Positions 47,142 through 56,615 of a stretch of 64,000 nucleotides of DNA are shown here, in pieces. Location: assembly GCF_003724155.1 (NCBI RefSeq), contig NZ_RJJQ01000002.1, forward strand, positions 310,001 through 374,000. The letters are read 5' to 3'. The DNA is from Flexivirga caeni. GTDB lineage: Bacteria; Actinomycetota; Actinomycetes; Actinomycetales; Dermatophilaceae. Position 1 is the first letter of the stretch. Each line of letters begins with the position of its first letter. The translations under genes and the position numbers were made by a program. The notes below the pieces were generated by a model, which saw only the letters and a list, made by a program, of their open reading frames with translations, searched no databases and had not been told where the DNA came from.

Positions 47142-48224
47142 GTGGCTGACCAGGAATCACTGCTCACGATCGGGGCGTTCGCGCGGCTGGTCGGGCTGAG
47201 TTCGAGCGCATTGCGCTTCTATGACGACTGCGGACTCCTGCAGCCGTATGACGTGGACCCCGCCAGCGGATACCGCTACTACTCCGCGGGGCAGGAGCGA
47301 CGTGCCGCGACAATCAGCCGATTGCGGGGGATCGGGCTGCCGTTGCAGGACATTCGCACCGTGCTGGATGGCCCGCCGGAGCAGGCGCGTGCGGCACTTC
47401 GATCGTATGTCGAGCGCACCGGCGACCTCGCCCGCACTGCTCACGAGGTGGCCGAGGACGTCATCGCGACGCTGCCCGACCGGAGCGACGAGGCCCAGCC
47501 GACGACCGTCGTCATACCCGGCCCCGAGCTCGCGAGTGCGCTGCGCCAGGTGGCTCCGGCCACGGCGGCCACTGCCGACATACCGGCGCTGCAGGGCGTG
47601 CTGTTGCGGGCCGCCGATGCCGAGCTGACCGTGGTCGCGACCGACCGCTACTGGATGGCCGTGCGCACCCTCCCGATCGAGGCGATCTCGGGCGCCGACC
47701 GGCAGGTGATCGTCGCCGCGCAGGCGACTCCGCAGATCGTCGCCTTCGCAGCCGGCCACGACCGCGTGCGGCTGCGGATCGAGGACACTGTTGCCCGACT
47801 CGAAGGTGACGACGACGTCCTCGACATGTCCGCCATTGAAGGTCAATTCCCTTCGTATCAGTCCGTATTGAGTGCGCTACCGGCAGCGGCCGGACGCGTC
47901 ACGGTGGACCGGCTGCGACTGATCGAGGTGTTGCTGGCGAACGATGACGCAGACGTCATCGTGCTCACGACGGGCGACCGCCGACTCGATGTGCGGGTCG
48001 ACGGGGACCGCCACGGCGTGCGCCTGCCGGCAATCACGACCGGTGAACCGCTCGCGACAGCCTTCCGGCCGCAATTGCTGCTCGGCGCGCTGGACGTGAG
48101 CGTCGGGCCGGAGGTGCTGCTGCAGTTCCCAGCACGCGAGGGGAGTCCCGTCGTCGTCCGCTCGGCCGACCAGGGCACCTTCACCACCGTCGTGATGCCG
48201 GTGCGGCGCGACGACCGCGCGTGA
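47142..48224 (+). CDS. MerR regulator fused to a DNA polymerase III beta-clamp-like domain
   Basis: 360 residues. Residues 8-80 are a MerR winged helix (LLTIGAFARLVGLSSSALRF, YDDCGLLQP, ASGYRYYSAGQ) followed by a short dimerisation helix. Residues 120-357 resemble the last two domains of the sliding clamp DnaN: LASALRQVAP, LQGVLLRAADAELTVVATD, DMSAIEGQFPSYQSVL and the clamp-like C-terminus TFTTVVMPVR. MerR effector domains sense ligands, so the clamp domain may bind compounds that target the real clamp. Its stop overlaps the start of an MFS exporter (GTGA). A MerR-type promoter precedes it. Ligand unknown. Confidence 0.85.
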   Translation: MADQESLLTIGAFARLVGLSSSALRFYDDCGLLQPYDVDPASGYRYYSAGQERRAATISRLRGIGLPLQDIRTVLDGPPEQARAALRSYVERTGDLARTAHEVAEDVIATLPDRSDEAQPTTVVIPGPELASALRQVAPATAATADIPALQGVLLRAADAELTVVATDRYWMAVRTLPIEAISGADRQVIVAAQATPQIVAFAAGHDRVRLRIEDTVARLEGDDDVLDMSAIEGQFPSYQSVLSALPAAAGRVTVDRLRLIEVLLANDDADVIVLTTGDRRLDVRVDGDRHGVRLPAITTGEPLATAFRPQLLLGALDVSVGPEVLLQFPAREGSPVVVRSADQGTFTTVVMPVRRDDRA

Positions 48225-49441
48225 CTACGCAGGCGGTGACCGCGGAGCGCCTGCCGCCCGCATACGTCTGGTGGGCGAGCGCGGCGGCCGCGAGCACGCT
48301 GGGCAGCTCGGCGTTCGGTTTCGCGATGACCTGGTATTCGGCCGGCATCTCGGCGGGGTTCACCGGTGTGATCGGAGTGCTGATGACACTCCCGACTGCC
48401 GCACTGTTGCTGCTCGGTGGCGTCGCCGCGGATCGATTCGGCATCCGGCGGATGCTCGTCGCCGGAGATGCACTCATGCTGGTGCTCAGCGCGTTCGCCG
48501 TGCTGAGCGCCTCGCTTGCCGGCGTCCACCCCTGGCTGCTGGTCGTGGTCGCGATCGTGACGGGCATCGAAGGCGCGTTCTACCTGCCGGCGACCGGGGT
48601 GGTGCCGAGGCTGTTCGCGACCGAGGACGCGCTGCCGCGGGCCACCGCGCTGAACAGCACCTTGTCGCAACTCGCCCGGATCGCCGGCCCGCCGTGCGGC
48701 GCACTGGCCGTGTCCGCCGTCGCCTTCACTGGCACAGCAGTCGTCGATGGAGTGACGTTCGCGGCAATTCTCATGGTACTGCTGTGTATTCGGCCTCCAT
48801 ACGCACCTGCGGCGTCCACGTCGGCAACCCCTGGGTCGATGCTCCAGCCGCTTGGCACCGTATGGCGCACCCCTGCGCTGCGGTCTGTCTTGGTGACGAC
48901 CGGCGTCGCGGCGGCCGGTGTCCTGCCGACGATGATCTACGGTCCGTCGCTCCTTTCACGTCAATCCGGTTGGGGTCCGGGTGCATCCGGGCTGATCGAA
49001 GCCGGCTGGCTGGTCGGCGGCATCATCGTCACCGCCACGATCGCGCGATGCGGCACGGCTCGGCGCATCGACCGTGCGGTCGCGGTCGGCCTGCTGTTGA
49101 TCACGCTCGGCCTGACCGGGTTCGCCGTGTGCCCGAGTGCGGCGACTGGCTTCGTGTCCACCGTCGTGGTCGGCATCGGGGTGTCCGTCTGCACCGGACA
49201 CCTGTGGCCGGCATACCTGCAGGCCACCCCGCTGTATCAACTGGGCCGCTACCAGGCCCTGCTCGTATTCGCCCAGATGACAACGCTGCTCGTCGCCACA
49301 ATTGCGTTCACCGCAATCGCGGACGAACTCGGCGCGCGGTGGGCGATCGCCCTCTGCGCGGCCTTGCTGCTCGTCACGCTGGTCTGGTGGGCGGCCGGCT
49401 CGGGCTGGTCGCCCGCTGACCGGGCCCGCAAATCCGCGTGA
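48221..49441 (+). CDS. MFS transporter coupled to the MerR-clamp regulator
   Basis: 406 residues with about 12 hydrophobic segments. GGVAADRFGIRRMLVAGD is the loop 2-3 signature; the early ASTLGSSAFGFAMTWYSAG and GPPCGALAVSAVAF segments fit drug-efflux-like MFS proteins (DHA3 type). The GTG start overlaps the regulator's stop by 4 nt, so both are made from one mRNA. By context it is likely the exporter controlled by the upstream regulator. Confidence 0.87.
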   Translation: MTTQAVTAERLPPAYVWWASAAAASTLGSSAFGFAMTWYSAGISAGFTGVIGVLMTLPTAALLLLGGVAADRFGIRRMLVAGDALMLVLSAFAVLSASLAGVHPWLLVVVAIVTGIEGAFYLPATGVVPRLFATEDALPRATALNSTLSQLARIAGPPCGALAVSAVAFTGTAVVDGVTFAAILMVLLCIRPPYAPAASTSATPGSMLQPLGTVWRTPALRSVLVTTGVAAAGVLPTMIYGPSLLSRQSGWGPGASGLIEAGWLVGGIIVTATIARCGTARRIDRAVAVGLLLITLGLTGFAVCPSAATGFVSTVVVGIGVSVCTGHLWPAYLQATPLYQLGRYQALLVFAQMTTLLVATIAFTAIADELGARWAIALCAALLLVTLVWWAAGSGWSPADRARKSA

Positions 49442-49685
49442 CGAGAGAGCCCCGCTCGTGAGACCGTGGATGCTGGCGGTGTGGGTTGCACCGCCCAACG
49501 GATGTTCCGGTATGGCGGTCGGGTGACCGCAGAGAGCGAGGTCGGCCTTCGTGGCCTGCTCAGCGGCAGCGTGACGCACCGTTCTGCCGGGGGATTCCTC
49601 CCCGCGGACCGGTGCACGATGCTGCCCGGACGGCGTGACCCGAGCGCGTCATACCGTCGAGAGCTCGTGCGAAGGACCACTACCC

Positions 49686-50189
49686 ATGCAACCCCTGAAC
49701 GACCCTGCGATCCGTAGCAGCTTCATCAACGCCTCACGTCGTGAGGTGCGCGAGGCCACGGCGCCCGACCTCGCCGAGATCGATTGGACCGCAACCGATC
49801 TGATCGGCTGGCGAGACCGCAAGAAGGACAACACCGCCTATGTCGTGCTGGAACTCGACGGCGCGCCGACCGGGGTCCGCCTCACCGCGGCGCCAAAGGC
49901 CGGACCGCGCCGACGCACCCTGTGCGCGTGGTGCCGGGACGTCGTCGTCGCGACCGATGTGACGATGTATGTCGCGCGCCGTGCCGGCGCTCCCGGGCGG
50001 GCCGGCAACACCATCGGCACGCTGATCTGCACGGACTTCGGCTGCAACGGCAACGTCCGCCGCACTCCGACGCTCTCGGAGGTGGGCAGCCGCGACGAGG
50101 TCGACCGGATGAACCTGATCGACAAGCGGATTCGCGCCTTGCGCGCGCACTCCAGCGACTTCGTGCGGCAGGTCGCGGCGACCCGGTGA
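49686..50189 (+). CDS. FBP/FusC-like elongation factor G-binding protein
   Basis: 167 residues. The N-terminal helices (FINASRREVREATAPDL) and the C-terminal treble-clef zinc finger (CAWCRD ... CTDFGCNGNVRRTP) match the FBP family, whose staphylococcal members bind EF-G and free ribosomes stalled by fusidic acid. IDWTATDLIGWRDRKKDNTA and VLELDGAPTGVRLTAAP are typical for actinobacterial members. Spacing from the GAAGGA site (11 nt) is long. Its role in this organism is inferred from the family. Confidence 0.85.
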   Translation: MQPLNDPAIRSSFINASRREVREATAPDLAEIDWTATDLIGWRDRKKDNTAYVVLELDGAPTGVRLTAAPKAGPRRRTLCAWCRDVVVATDVTMYVARRAGAPGRAGNTIGTLICTDFGCNGNVRRTPTLSEVGSRDEVDRMNLIDKRIRALRAHSSDFVRQVAATR

Positions 50190-50218
50190 CACCCCGGGTG
50201 GCCGGGCACGTGCGCGCC

Positions 50219-51469
50219 TCAGTCCCGTGCGACGTGACTGGCCACGAAGTTGTTGCGGAACACTCCACGCGGGTCGAGCGTGCACCGGAGCTCGTCGAAG
50301 TCGTCGAGCCGCGGATAGGCGAAGTCGAGGCGCCCGGGGTAGGTGAACACCTTGCCCCAGTGCGGCCGAGGCGACAGCGGTTCCAGTGCGCGTTCGACCA
50401 CCGCGGTTGCGTGCTGAACGGCCACCGCGTCCGGCTTCCAGGTGAAATGGAACGCCACCGAGTCGCGATCGTATGCCGGGCTCAACCATTGCGAATCTGC
50501 TGCGACAGCACGGATTTCCGTGATGAACAGGTGCGGGGCAAGCTGGTCGCCGACGGCGAGCAACACTTCGACGCCGTCAGCCGCGTCCGCCCGGGATACG
50601 AAGAACTCCGACTGGATCTCCGCGCCCGCGCTGGGGGTGAAGCCGAGCCGGAAGTGCGGCAGCCGATCGGCCCACGACCCAGGCTCGCCGCCCTGCACGG
50701 TGACCGCCTCCGGAGTTGTCCCGGTGGCGTGCATCGGGTGCAGCGTGCCGGGCATCCGGACAGCGCCCGGCAGCATAGGCTGCGTGCTCGCCGGGGTGAC
50801 GCGCGACTTCAGCACGACGTGATCGGGCCCCTCGCCGATCCAGCGCCCGAACACGCTGACGCTGTATGCCGCGGCCAGCACGTCATCCAACTCCGCGACG
50901 AGCTCACCCCAGCCCATCCCCGTGAACGCATCCTGACGCACCTGGAAGTCCGGCACCGTTGCCAGCCGCAGCCGCGTCACGACGCCGAGCGCACCGAGAG
51001 AGACGACCATGCCGTCGAAGTCCGGGTCCGAGCGGTCGATCCAGCGCAGCCGCCCCTCGGCGGTCAGCAGTTCGACAGCCTCCACCGAGGCGGCCAGTCC
51101 CGGCTGGCGCGTGCCCGAGCCGTGCGTGCCGGTCGCGACGCTGCCGGCGACGGTGATGTGGGGGAGTGAGGCGAGGTTGGGCAGTGCCCGCCTCGCGGCC
51201 CTGAGATGGGGCACGAGCGCGCCATACGTCATGGCGCCGCTCACGGTGACCGAGCCGCTCTCCGGGTCGAAGACCGGGTCCGCGATGAGTGCGGAAAGGT
51301 CCAGCTGACAACCGGATTCGCTGTCCGCGATGCTGTTGAAGCTGTGTGCGGAGCCGACGACCTTCACTGCGGGGGAGCCGGCGACGAGTTCCTGCAACTG
51401 CGCGATCGAGCCGGGTCGCTCCCGTCGCGGCGCGCGGAAGTCGTAGGTGCCCGACCAGTTGGTGGTCAC
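50219..51469 (-). CDS. Alditol/xylitol oxidase-like FAD enzyme
   Basis: 416 residues of the VAO/D-arabinono-lactone oxidase type. The FAD domain has VKVVGSAHSFNSIAD, whose His should carry covalent FAD, and HITVAGSVATGTHGSG. The C-terminal HWGKVFTYPGRLDFAYPRLD and DPRGVFRNNF are typical of alditol oxidases, which oxidise xylitol or sorbitol to the aldose with release of hydrogen peroxide. It is the third gene of a coupled operon (GTGA overlaps) with a DUF3054 protein and a Gfo/Idh oxidoreductase, suggesting sugar alcohol use. Confidence 0.88.
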   Translation of the reverse strand: MTTNWSGTYDFRAPRRERPGSIAQLQELVAGSPAVKVVGSAHSFNSIADSESGCQLDLSALIADPVFDPESGSVTVSGAMTYGALVPHLRAARRALPNLASLPHITVAGSVATGTHGSGTRQPGLAASVEAVELLTAEGRLRWIDRSDPDFDGMVVSLGALGVVTRLRLATVPDFQVRQDAFTGMGWGELVAELDDVLAAAYSVSVFGRWIGEGPDHVVLKSRVTPASTQPMLPGAVRMPGTLHPMHATGTTPEAVTVQGGEPGSWADRLPHFRLGFTPSAGAEIQSEFFVSRADAADGVEVLLAVGDQLAPHLFITEIRAVAADSQWLSPAYDRDSVAFHFTWKPDAVAVQHATAVVERALEPLSPRPHWGKVFTYPGRLDFAYPRLDDFDELRCTLDPRGVFRNNFVASHVARD

Positions 51470-51831
51470 GCGTGCTCCCTACGCCGTATGACGCCGGCGA
51501 TCGCCCGCCAGCCGAGGATGAACAGGCCGAGGAAGATCGATGCGACGACGACGAAGGAGAAGACCACGCCCCGGCCGGTCAGGTGCCGCAGCACCATGCC
51601 GACGGCGACCGCGCACACCCACACGGGCAACGCGTCGACCACCCGCAACGGTGCCCGGCCGCGCAGCAGGCTGATGACCCACCCGACGGCGGCACCGGCC
51701 AGGAACGGCCACGCCGTCAGCAGTGACTCGGTCACCGGATCCGACTCGTGATGGGACGCCCGGCCGATCGCCGCGAAGACGATGACGACGACGGCGTCCA
51801 GCACGCCGGCCAGAACGACCCGCGTCCTCAC
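51466..51831 (-). CDS. DUF3054 membrane protein
   Basis: 121 residues with four hydrophobic segments: VLAGVLDAVVVIVFAAIGR, WPFLAGAAVGWVISLLRG, DALPVWVCAVAVGMVLRHL and VVFSFVVVASIFLGLFILGW. This matches DUF3054, a common actinobacterial inner-membrane family of unknown function. Coupled by GTGA overlaps to genes on both sides. Confidence 0.9.
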   Translation of the reverse strand: MRTRVVLAGVLDAVVVIVFAAIGRASHHESDPVTESLLTAWPFLAGAAVGWVISLLRGRAPLRVVDALPVWVCAVAVGMVLRHLTGRGVVFSFVVVASIFLGLFILGWRAIAGVIRRREHA

Positions 51832-52859
51832 CGGTGCTCTCCTGGGAAGCGCACCCCGAGCTGCGCTCGCACCTCGTCCATCACGCGCATGATGCGCAGC
51901 GTCTCGCCCCAGGGCATCAGCGGTGACTCGATGTCTCCGGCGGTGATCCGGCGCGCGGTTTCGACCGCCTCGAAGTGCAGCCCGTGCGCCACCGACGCCG
52001 GCCGGTAGGTGTCCAGGACGGTGTCGTCCGGTGCGACGAGCCGGACCTCACCGGGTTGGTAGAACCATCCCGGCAGTTCCAATCGTGCCGAGTTTCCCGC
52101 AATGACAGCCGTATTGGCGGTCTGCCCGCTCATCGTGGTCACACAGGAGGCGACCGTCGCGCCGCTGGTCAGGGTGATGGTCCCGGCGCGGTCGACGCCC
52201 TCCGGCGTCAGAGACCCGGTGGCGTGCACGGCCAGCTCACCGGGGAGCAGCATCGCCGACAGCGAGATCGGGTAGACACCCAGGTCGAGCAGCGCACCGC
52301 CGGCCAGTGCCGGGTCGGCGAGCCGTCGCGGACCGTCCGGGTAGAGCAGTTGCCCGTGGTCGGCGACGATCGTGTCCAGCTCGCCGAGCAGTCCGCCGGA
52401 AACTGCCTGGCGCACAACGTCATACCGGGGCAGGAAGCGTGACCACATCGCCTCCATGCAGAACAGACCGCGTGCGCGGGCCTCCTCGACGACCTCGGTC
52501 GCCTCGGCCGTGTTGCGGGCGAACGCCTTCTCCACCAGCACCGGCTTCCCCGCGCGCAGCGCCAGCAGCGCGTGCTCGTGGTGTTCCGAGTGTGGCGACG
52601 CCACATAGATGACGTCGACCTCCGGGGCGGCGACCAGCTCGTCATACGAGCCGTATGCCGTGAATCCACCGAACTCCGAGGCAAATCCGCGGGCGCGGTC
52701 GATGTTGCGCGACCCGCACGCCACGACCTGCTGGCCGGTCTCCGCCAGCAGTGCCGTCACGAAGGCCCTGGCGATGCCGCCGGGAGCGAGGATGCCCCAA
52801 CGCAGGGCGGGGGCATCGCGGGGGTCGGGGGTGCGCGGGGCGGGAAGCTCGGCGGTCAT
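51828..52859 (-). CDS. Gfo/Idh/MocA-family oxidoreductase
   Basis: About 343 residues. N-terminal Rossmann fold (LRWGILAPGGIARAFVTALL) with VIYVASPHSEHHEHALLALR and the conserved Lys in GKPVLVEKAFARN, then the catalytic-domain segment GALLDLGVYPIS with Asp. It probably oxidises or reduces a sugar or polyol with NAD(P). ATG at 52859 or 52868 is the start. First gene of the operon with DUF3054 and the alditol oxidase, divergent from dop. Confidence 0.88.
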   Translation of the reverse strand: MTAELPAPRTPDPRDAPALRWGILAPGGIARAFVTALLAETGQQVVACGSRNIDRARGFASEFGGFTAYGSYDELVAAPEVDVIYVASPHSEHHEHALLALRAGKPVLVEKAFARNTAEATEVVEEARARGLFCMEAMWSRFLPRYDVVRQAVSGGLLGELDTIVADHGQLLYPDGPRRLADPALAGGALLDLGVYPISLSAMLLPGELAVHATGSLTPEGVDRAGTITLTSGATVASCVTTMSGQTANTAVIAGNSARLELPGWFYQPGEVRLVAPDDTVLDTYRPASVAHGLHFEAVETARRITAGDIESPLMPWGETLRIMRVMDEVRAQLGVRFPGEHR

Positions 52860-52931
52860 GCCGGTCATCTTTCCAGGCCGCTGCGATCCAGGGAGTGGAC
52901 GGCTCGTGACGTGCCGGCCGGGCAACGGTCA

Positions 52932-52937
52932 TAGGGT
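52932..52937 (+). promoter_or_regulatory. -10 box for a leaderless dop transcript
   Basis: TAGGGT ends 6 nt before the ATG at 52944. The same hexamer precedes mpa, pup and pafA. Confidence 0.55.
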
Positions 52938-52943
52938 CGGAAC

Positions 52944-54473
52944 ATGACTGTGCGGCGCATCATGGGCATCGAGACCGAATACGGCATCTCCGTGCCGGGC
53001 GACCCGATGGCGAACCCGATGGTCCTGTCCGGGAAGGTCGTCACGGCATACGCCAGCCAGGTCGGGATGCGCGCGGCCCGGGCCGGCTGGGACTACGAGG
53101 ACGAAGCGCCGCTGCGCGACGCACGCGGCTTCGACCTGGCCCGTGGCCTGGCCGACCCGAGTCAGTTGACCGACAAGGAGGACCCGACCCTCGCCAACGT
53201 CGTGCTCACCAACGGCGCCCGGCTGTATGTCGATCACGCGCACCCCGAATACAGCTCGCCCGAGGTGACCAGCCCGCGCGACGCGATCGCCTGGGACCGG
53301 GCCGGCGAAGCGATCATGCGGGAGGCGGTGCGGCTGCTCGCCCGTCCCGGCACGGCCGGGGTCAACCTCTACAAGAACAACACCGACGGGAAGGGCTCGT
53401 CATACGGCACGCACGAGAACTACCTGATGAGCCGGGCCACACCGTTCGCCGAGATCGTGCGGCACCTGATCCCCTTCTTTGTCGCGCGGCAGGTGATGTG
53501 CGGCTCGGGCCGGGTCGGCATCGGGGCCGAGTCCACCCGGCCCGGATTCCAGCTCGCCCAGCGCTCCGACTTCTTCGAGGTCGAGGTCGGCCTGGAGACC
53601 ACGCTCAAACGACCGCTGATCAACACCCGCGACGAACCGCACGCGATCGCCGACCGCTACCGCCGGCTGCACGTGATCCTCGGCGACGCCAACCACAGCG
53701 ACGTCACCAATCTGCTCAAGCTGGGCACCACCAGTCTGGTGCTCGGGATGATCGAGGACGGCGCGGTCGGCAGGAACCTCACGGTCGACAAGCCGGTCGA
53801 GGCGCTGCACCGCATCTCGCACGATCCCACGCTGCGCACGACCGTGCAGGTCTCCAGCGGACGCACTCTCACCGGCATCCAATTGCTCTGGGAATACTAC
53901 GAACTCGTGGGAACCTGGCTGCAGCAGAAGTATGCCGGTGAGCTCGACGAGGACACCGCCGAAGTCATGACGCGCTGGGAGCAGGTGCTCACGAAGCTGG
54001 AGCGCGACCCGATGGAAGCCGACCGGGAGGTCGACTGGGTGACCAAGCTGAAGACGCTGGAGGGCTTCCGGGCCCGCGACGGCCTCGACTGGTCGGATCC
54101 CCGGCTGCGCGCCATTGACATCCAGTGGTCCGACGTGCGCGAGGACAAGGGACTGTTCAACCGGCTGCTGGCCGCCGGGAGGGTCGAGCGGCTCGTGGAC
54201 GAGGCGCTCGTCAAGGACGCCGTGAACACTCCACCGCGGGACACGCGCGCCTACTTCCGCGGCACGTGCCTGGCGCGGTTCCCGCGCGAGGTAGCCGCGG
54301 CTTCCTGGGATTCGGTGATCTTCGACGTGGAGTCGCAGCCGAGCCTGCAACGGGTGCCGATGCTAGAGCCCGAGCGCGGCACCGAGGCACACGTGGGGGA
54401 GTTGCTCGACCGCGCAGCCTCGGCCGACGAGTTGTTGCGGATGCTCGCCGACGGTGCCGCGACACGCGGTTGA
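52944..54473 (+). CDS. dop: Dop, Pup deamidase/depupylase
   Basis: 509 residues, related to glutamine synthetase and to PafA. The start RRIMGIETEYGISVPGD contains the catalytic and metal-binding Glu pair. The dop-specific loop region (about residues 40-80), DHAHPEYSSPEVTSPRDA and NNTDGKGSSYGTHENY bind ATP, Mg and Pup. It removes Pup from proteins and, where Pup ends in Gln, deamidates it; here Pup ends in Glu, so depupylation is the needed activity. No ribosome site; a leaderless -10 lies directly upstream. Followed by pup. Confidence 0.97.
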   Translation: MTVRRIMGIETEYGISVPGDPMANPMVLSGKVVTAYASQVGMRAARAGWDYEDEAPLRDARGFDLARGLADPSQLTDKEDPTLANVVLTNGARLYVDHAHPEYSSPEVTSPRDAIAWDRAGEAIMREAVRLLARPGTAGVNLYKNNTDGKGSSYGTHENYLMSRATPFAEIVRHLIPFFVARQVMCGSGRVGIGAESTRPGFQLAQRSDFFEVEVGLETTLKRPLINTRDEPHAIADRYRRLHVILGDANHSDVTNLLKLGTTSLVLGMIEDGAVGRNLTVDKPVEALHRISHDPTLRTTVQVSSGRTLTGIQLLWEYYELVGTWLQQKYAGELDEDTAEVMTRWEQVLTKLERDPMEADREVDWVTKLKTLEGFRARDGLDWSDPRLRAIDIQWSDVREDKGLFNRLLAAGRVERLVDEALVKDAVNTPPRDTRAYFRGTCLARFPREVAAASWDSVIFDVESQPSLQRVPMLEPERGTEAHVGELLDRAASADELLRMLADGAATRG

Positions 54474-54575
54474 TCGGGTGTCCGAGCGACCCGCCGCGCA
54501 ACCGTGGGCGCCGCGCGCCATACCGGCCCGTCAACGTAGGGTTGGAGACCAGGACAGGAACGAAAGGACACCGCC

Positions 54576-54773
54576 ATGGCCACGCAGGAACAGAAGAACC
54601 CGCAGCGCCGCGACGCCGACCCGGACGACGTGCCGGCCCCGGCGCCTGCCGCGACACCGGCCAAACAGGAGCTCGACGACGACATCGACAGCGTGCTGGA
54701 CGAGATCGACGGCGTGCTGGAGTCCAACTCCGAGGAGTTCGTGCGCGGCTTCGTCCAAAAGGGCGGCGAGTGA
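54576..54773 (+). CDS. pup: Pup, prokaryotic ubiquitin-like protein
   Basis: 65 residues, intrinsically disordered and acidic, ending FVRGFVQKGGE. The C-terminal Gly-Gly-Glu is already the ligation-competent form. The helix ELDDDIDSVLDEIDGVLE is the Mpa-binding segment. GAAAGG stands upstream of the ATG and TAGGGT at 54537-54542 is a likely -10, so it may have its own promoter within the dop-prcA operon. Confidence 0.97.
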   Translation: MATQEQKNPQRRDADPDDVPAPAPAATPAKQELDDDIDSVLDEIDGVLESNSEEFVRGFVQKGGE

Positions 54774-54774
54774 T

Positions 54775-54838
54775 CCCCACGAAGTTTCTCCCCCGCCCCG
54801 GTACCCCACCCGCTCCTCCGAGTACCTCGCGGAGGACC
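54775..54838. repeat. Intercistronic element before prcB, shared with 58623-58671
   Basis: CCCCACGAAGTT at 54775-54786, just after the pup stop, recurs at 58623-58634 just after the stop of the first ABC gene. Both are followed by a CTCCGA-T/G-AC-containing stretch ending in GAGGACC (54816-54838 and 58651-58671). At prcB the second part can form a CCTCCG/CGGAGG hairpin. Confidence 0.6.
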
Positions 54839-54863
54839 CGTTCGTTGTGCAGAGAGACCGTCA

Positions 54864-55676
54864 ATGACCGCACGTAGCAAACTTCCGGCGTCCTACCTGC
54901 AGACCGGTTCGTCGTCGTTCACCGAGTTCCTCAGCGCGCACTCGCCCGACCTCGTGCCGGGGTCGCGCACCCTGCCGGTTGCGGCGGTCGACGTGCCGCA
55001 CGGCACCACCATCGTCGCGGTGGCGTATGCCGGCGGCGTGCTGCTCGCAGGTGACCGCCGCGCGACGATGGGCAACCTGATCGCGAACAACGAGATGCTG
55101 AAGGTCTTCGCGGCCGACGACTTCTCGGCGGTCGGCATCGCCGGCACAGCAGGAACCGCGATCGAGATGGTGCGGCTCTTCCAGGTCGAGCTCGAGCACT
55201 ACGAGAAGATCGAGGGCACCCGGCTTTCGTTGGTGGGCAAGGCAAATCGCCTGGCGACGATGATCCGTGGCAACCTCGGCATGGCGATGCAGGGGCTCTC
55301 GGTCGTGCCGCTCTTCGCCGGCTTCGACTCGGGCCGGGGCGCCGGCCGGATCTTCTCGTACGACGTCACCGGCGGCTGCTACGAGGAGCACGACTTCCAC
55401 TCGGTGGGGTCCGGCTCGCTCTTCGCGCGCGGAGCACTGAAGAAGCTGTGGCGGCGCGAGCTGAGCCAGGACGACGCGGTGCGGGTGACGATCGAGGCCC
55501 TCTACGATGCGGCCGACGACGACTCGGCGACCGGCGGCCCCGACCTGGGCCGCCGGATCTGGCCGACGGTGGCGATCGTCGACGGCGAGGGCACGCGCTT
55601 CGTGACCGACGACGAGCTGGCGGCGGTGGTCGCGCAGGTCCTGGAGTCCCGCCGCGAGATCGGAGGCACCCGGTAA
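54864..55676 (+). CDS. prcB: PrcB, proteasome beta subunit
   Basis: 270 residues. The propeptide of 47 residues ends VPHG and is removed to expose the N-terminal nucleophile Thr48 ([21 protein letters not shown] follows, in two conserved pieces). Lys/Asp catalytic partners lie in GDRR and FAADDF. It forms the inner heptameric rings of the 20S core. The TAA overlaps the prcA ATG (TAATG). Confidence 0.97.
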   Translation: MTARSKLPASYLQTGSSSFTEFLSAHSPDLVPGSRTLPVAAVDVPHGTTIVAVAYAGGVLLAGDRRATMGNLIANNEMLKVFAADDFSAVGIAGTAGTAIEMVRLFQVELEHYEKIEGTRLSLVGKANRLATMIRGNLGMAMQGLSVVPLFAGFDSGRGAGRIFSYDVTGGCYEEHDFHSVGSGSLFARGALKKLWRRELSQDDAVRVTIEALYDAADDDSATGGPDLGRRIWPTVAIVDGEGTRFVTDDELAAVVAQVLESRREIGGTR

Positions 55677-56419
55677 TGTCGATGCCCTTCTACGTCTCGC
55701 CCGAGCAGCTGATGAAGGACCGGGCCGACTACGCCCGCAAGGGAATTGCCCGCGGCCGGTCGGTGGTCGTCCTCGCGTATGACGGGGGTATCGCCTTCGT
55801 CGCCGAGAACCCGAGCCGCGCGCTGCACAAGGTGTCCGAGATCTACGACCGCATCGCGTTCGCGGCGGTCGGCAAGTACAACGAGTTCGAGAACCTCCGC
55901 GTCGCCGGCATCCGGTATGCCGATCTGCGCGGCTACTCCTACGACCGGTCCGACGTGACCGCGCGCGGTCTCGCCAACGCCTATGCCCAGACGCTCGGCA
56001 CGGTCTTCACCCAGGAGTCCAAGCCCTACGAGGTGGAGATCGTCGTCGCCCAGGTCGACGAGGACCCGCAGGACGATCAGATCTACCGGCTGACCTACGA
56101 CGGGTCGGTCGGCGACGAGCAGGGTTTCGTCGCGATGGGTGGCGGCGCGGAGGACATCACGTCCGGACTGCAGGAGCACTGGCGGCCGGGCATGGACCTC
56201 GGGACAGCGCTTCGCCTCGCGGTGCAGTTGCTGGGGGAGAGCCCCGGCGGTGGTGACGCCCGAGTGCTCTCCGCCGGACAGCTGGAGGTCGCCGTGCTGG
56301 ACCGCGCGCGCGAGCGCCGCAAGTTCCGGCGCATCGAGAACTCGCTGCTCACCGCGCTACTCAGCCCGGACGACCCGACCTCGGACGTGCCGCACACCGA
56401 GGACCAGCCGGGCGCCTGA
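55676..56419 (+). CDS. prcA: PrcA, proteasome alpha subunit
   Basis: 247 residues. The N-terminal [20 protein letters not shown] is the gate-forming segment, followed by [20 protein letters not shown] and [20 protein letters not shown]. Outer rings of the 20S core; the surface binds the Mpa C-terminal tail. GGAGG 9 nt upstream; start overlaps prcB stop. In many actinobacteria pafA follows closely, whereas here an ABC exporter, a peptidase and an epimerase intervene. Confidence 0.97.
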   Translation: MSMPFYVSPEQLMKDRADYARKGIARGRSVVVLAYDGGIAFVAENPSRALHKVSEIYDRIAFAAVGKYNEFENLRVAGIRYADLRGYSYDRSDVTARGLANAYAQTLGTVFTQESKPYEVEIVVAQVDEDPQDDQIYRLTYDGSVGDEQGFVAMGGGAEDITSGLQEHWRPGMDLGTALRLAVQLLGESPGGGDARVLSAGQLEVAVLDRARERRKFRRIENSLLTALLSPDDPTSDVPHTEDQPGA

Positions 56420-56615
56420 CCGTCAGCGTCCGGGTAATCAGGATGACCGCTGTCAGTGAGCTCTGACATGATGCATTGAACAACCCAACTTCCTCACGCG
56501 GGCGCGTGCGGTGCACCGGCACCGTCATACTGCGCTGGCTTGACCTCCAGTGCGCTTGAACGCCGAAGCTGGGTGCGCCGCACACCGTGACTCGCCCAGG
56601 AGGCTGCACCACCCG

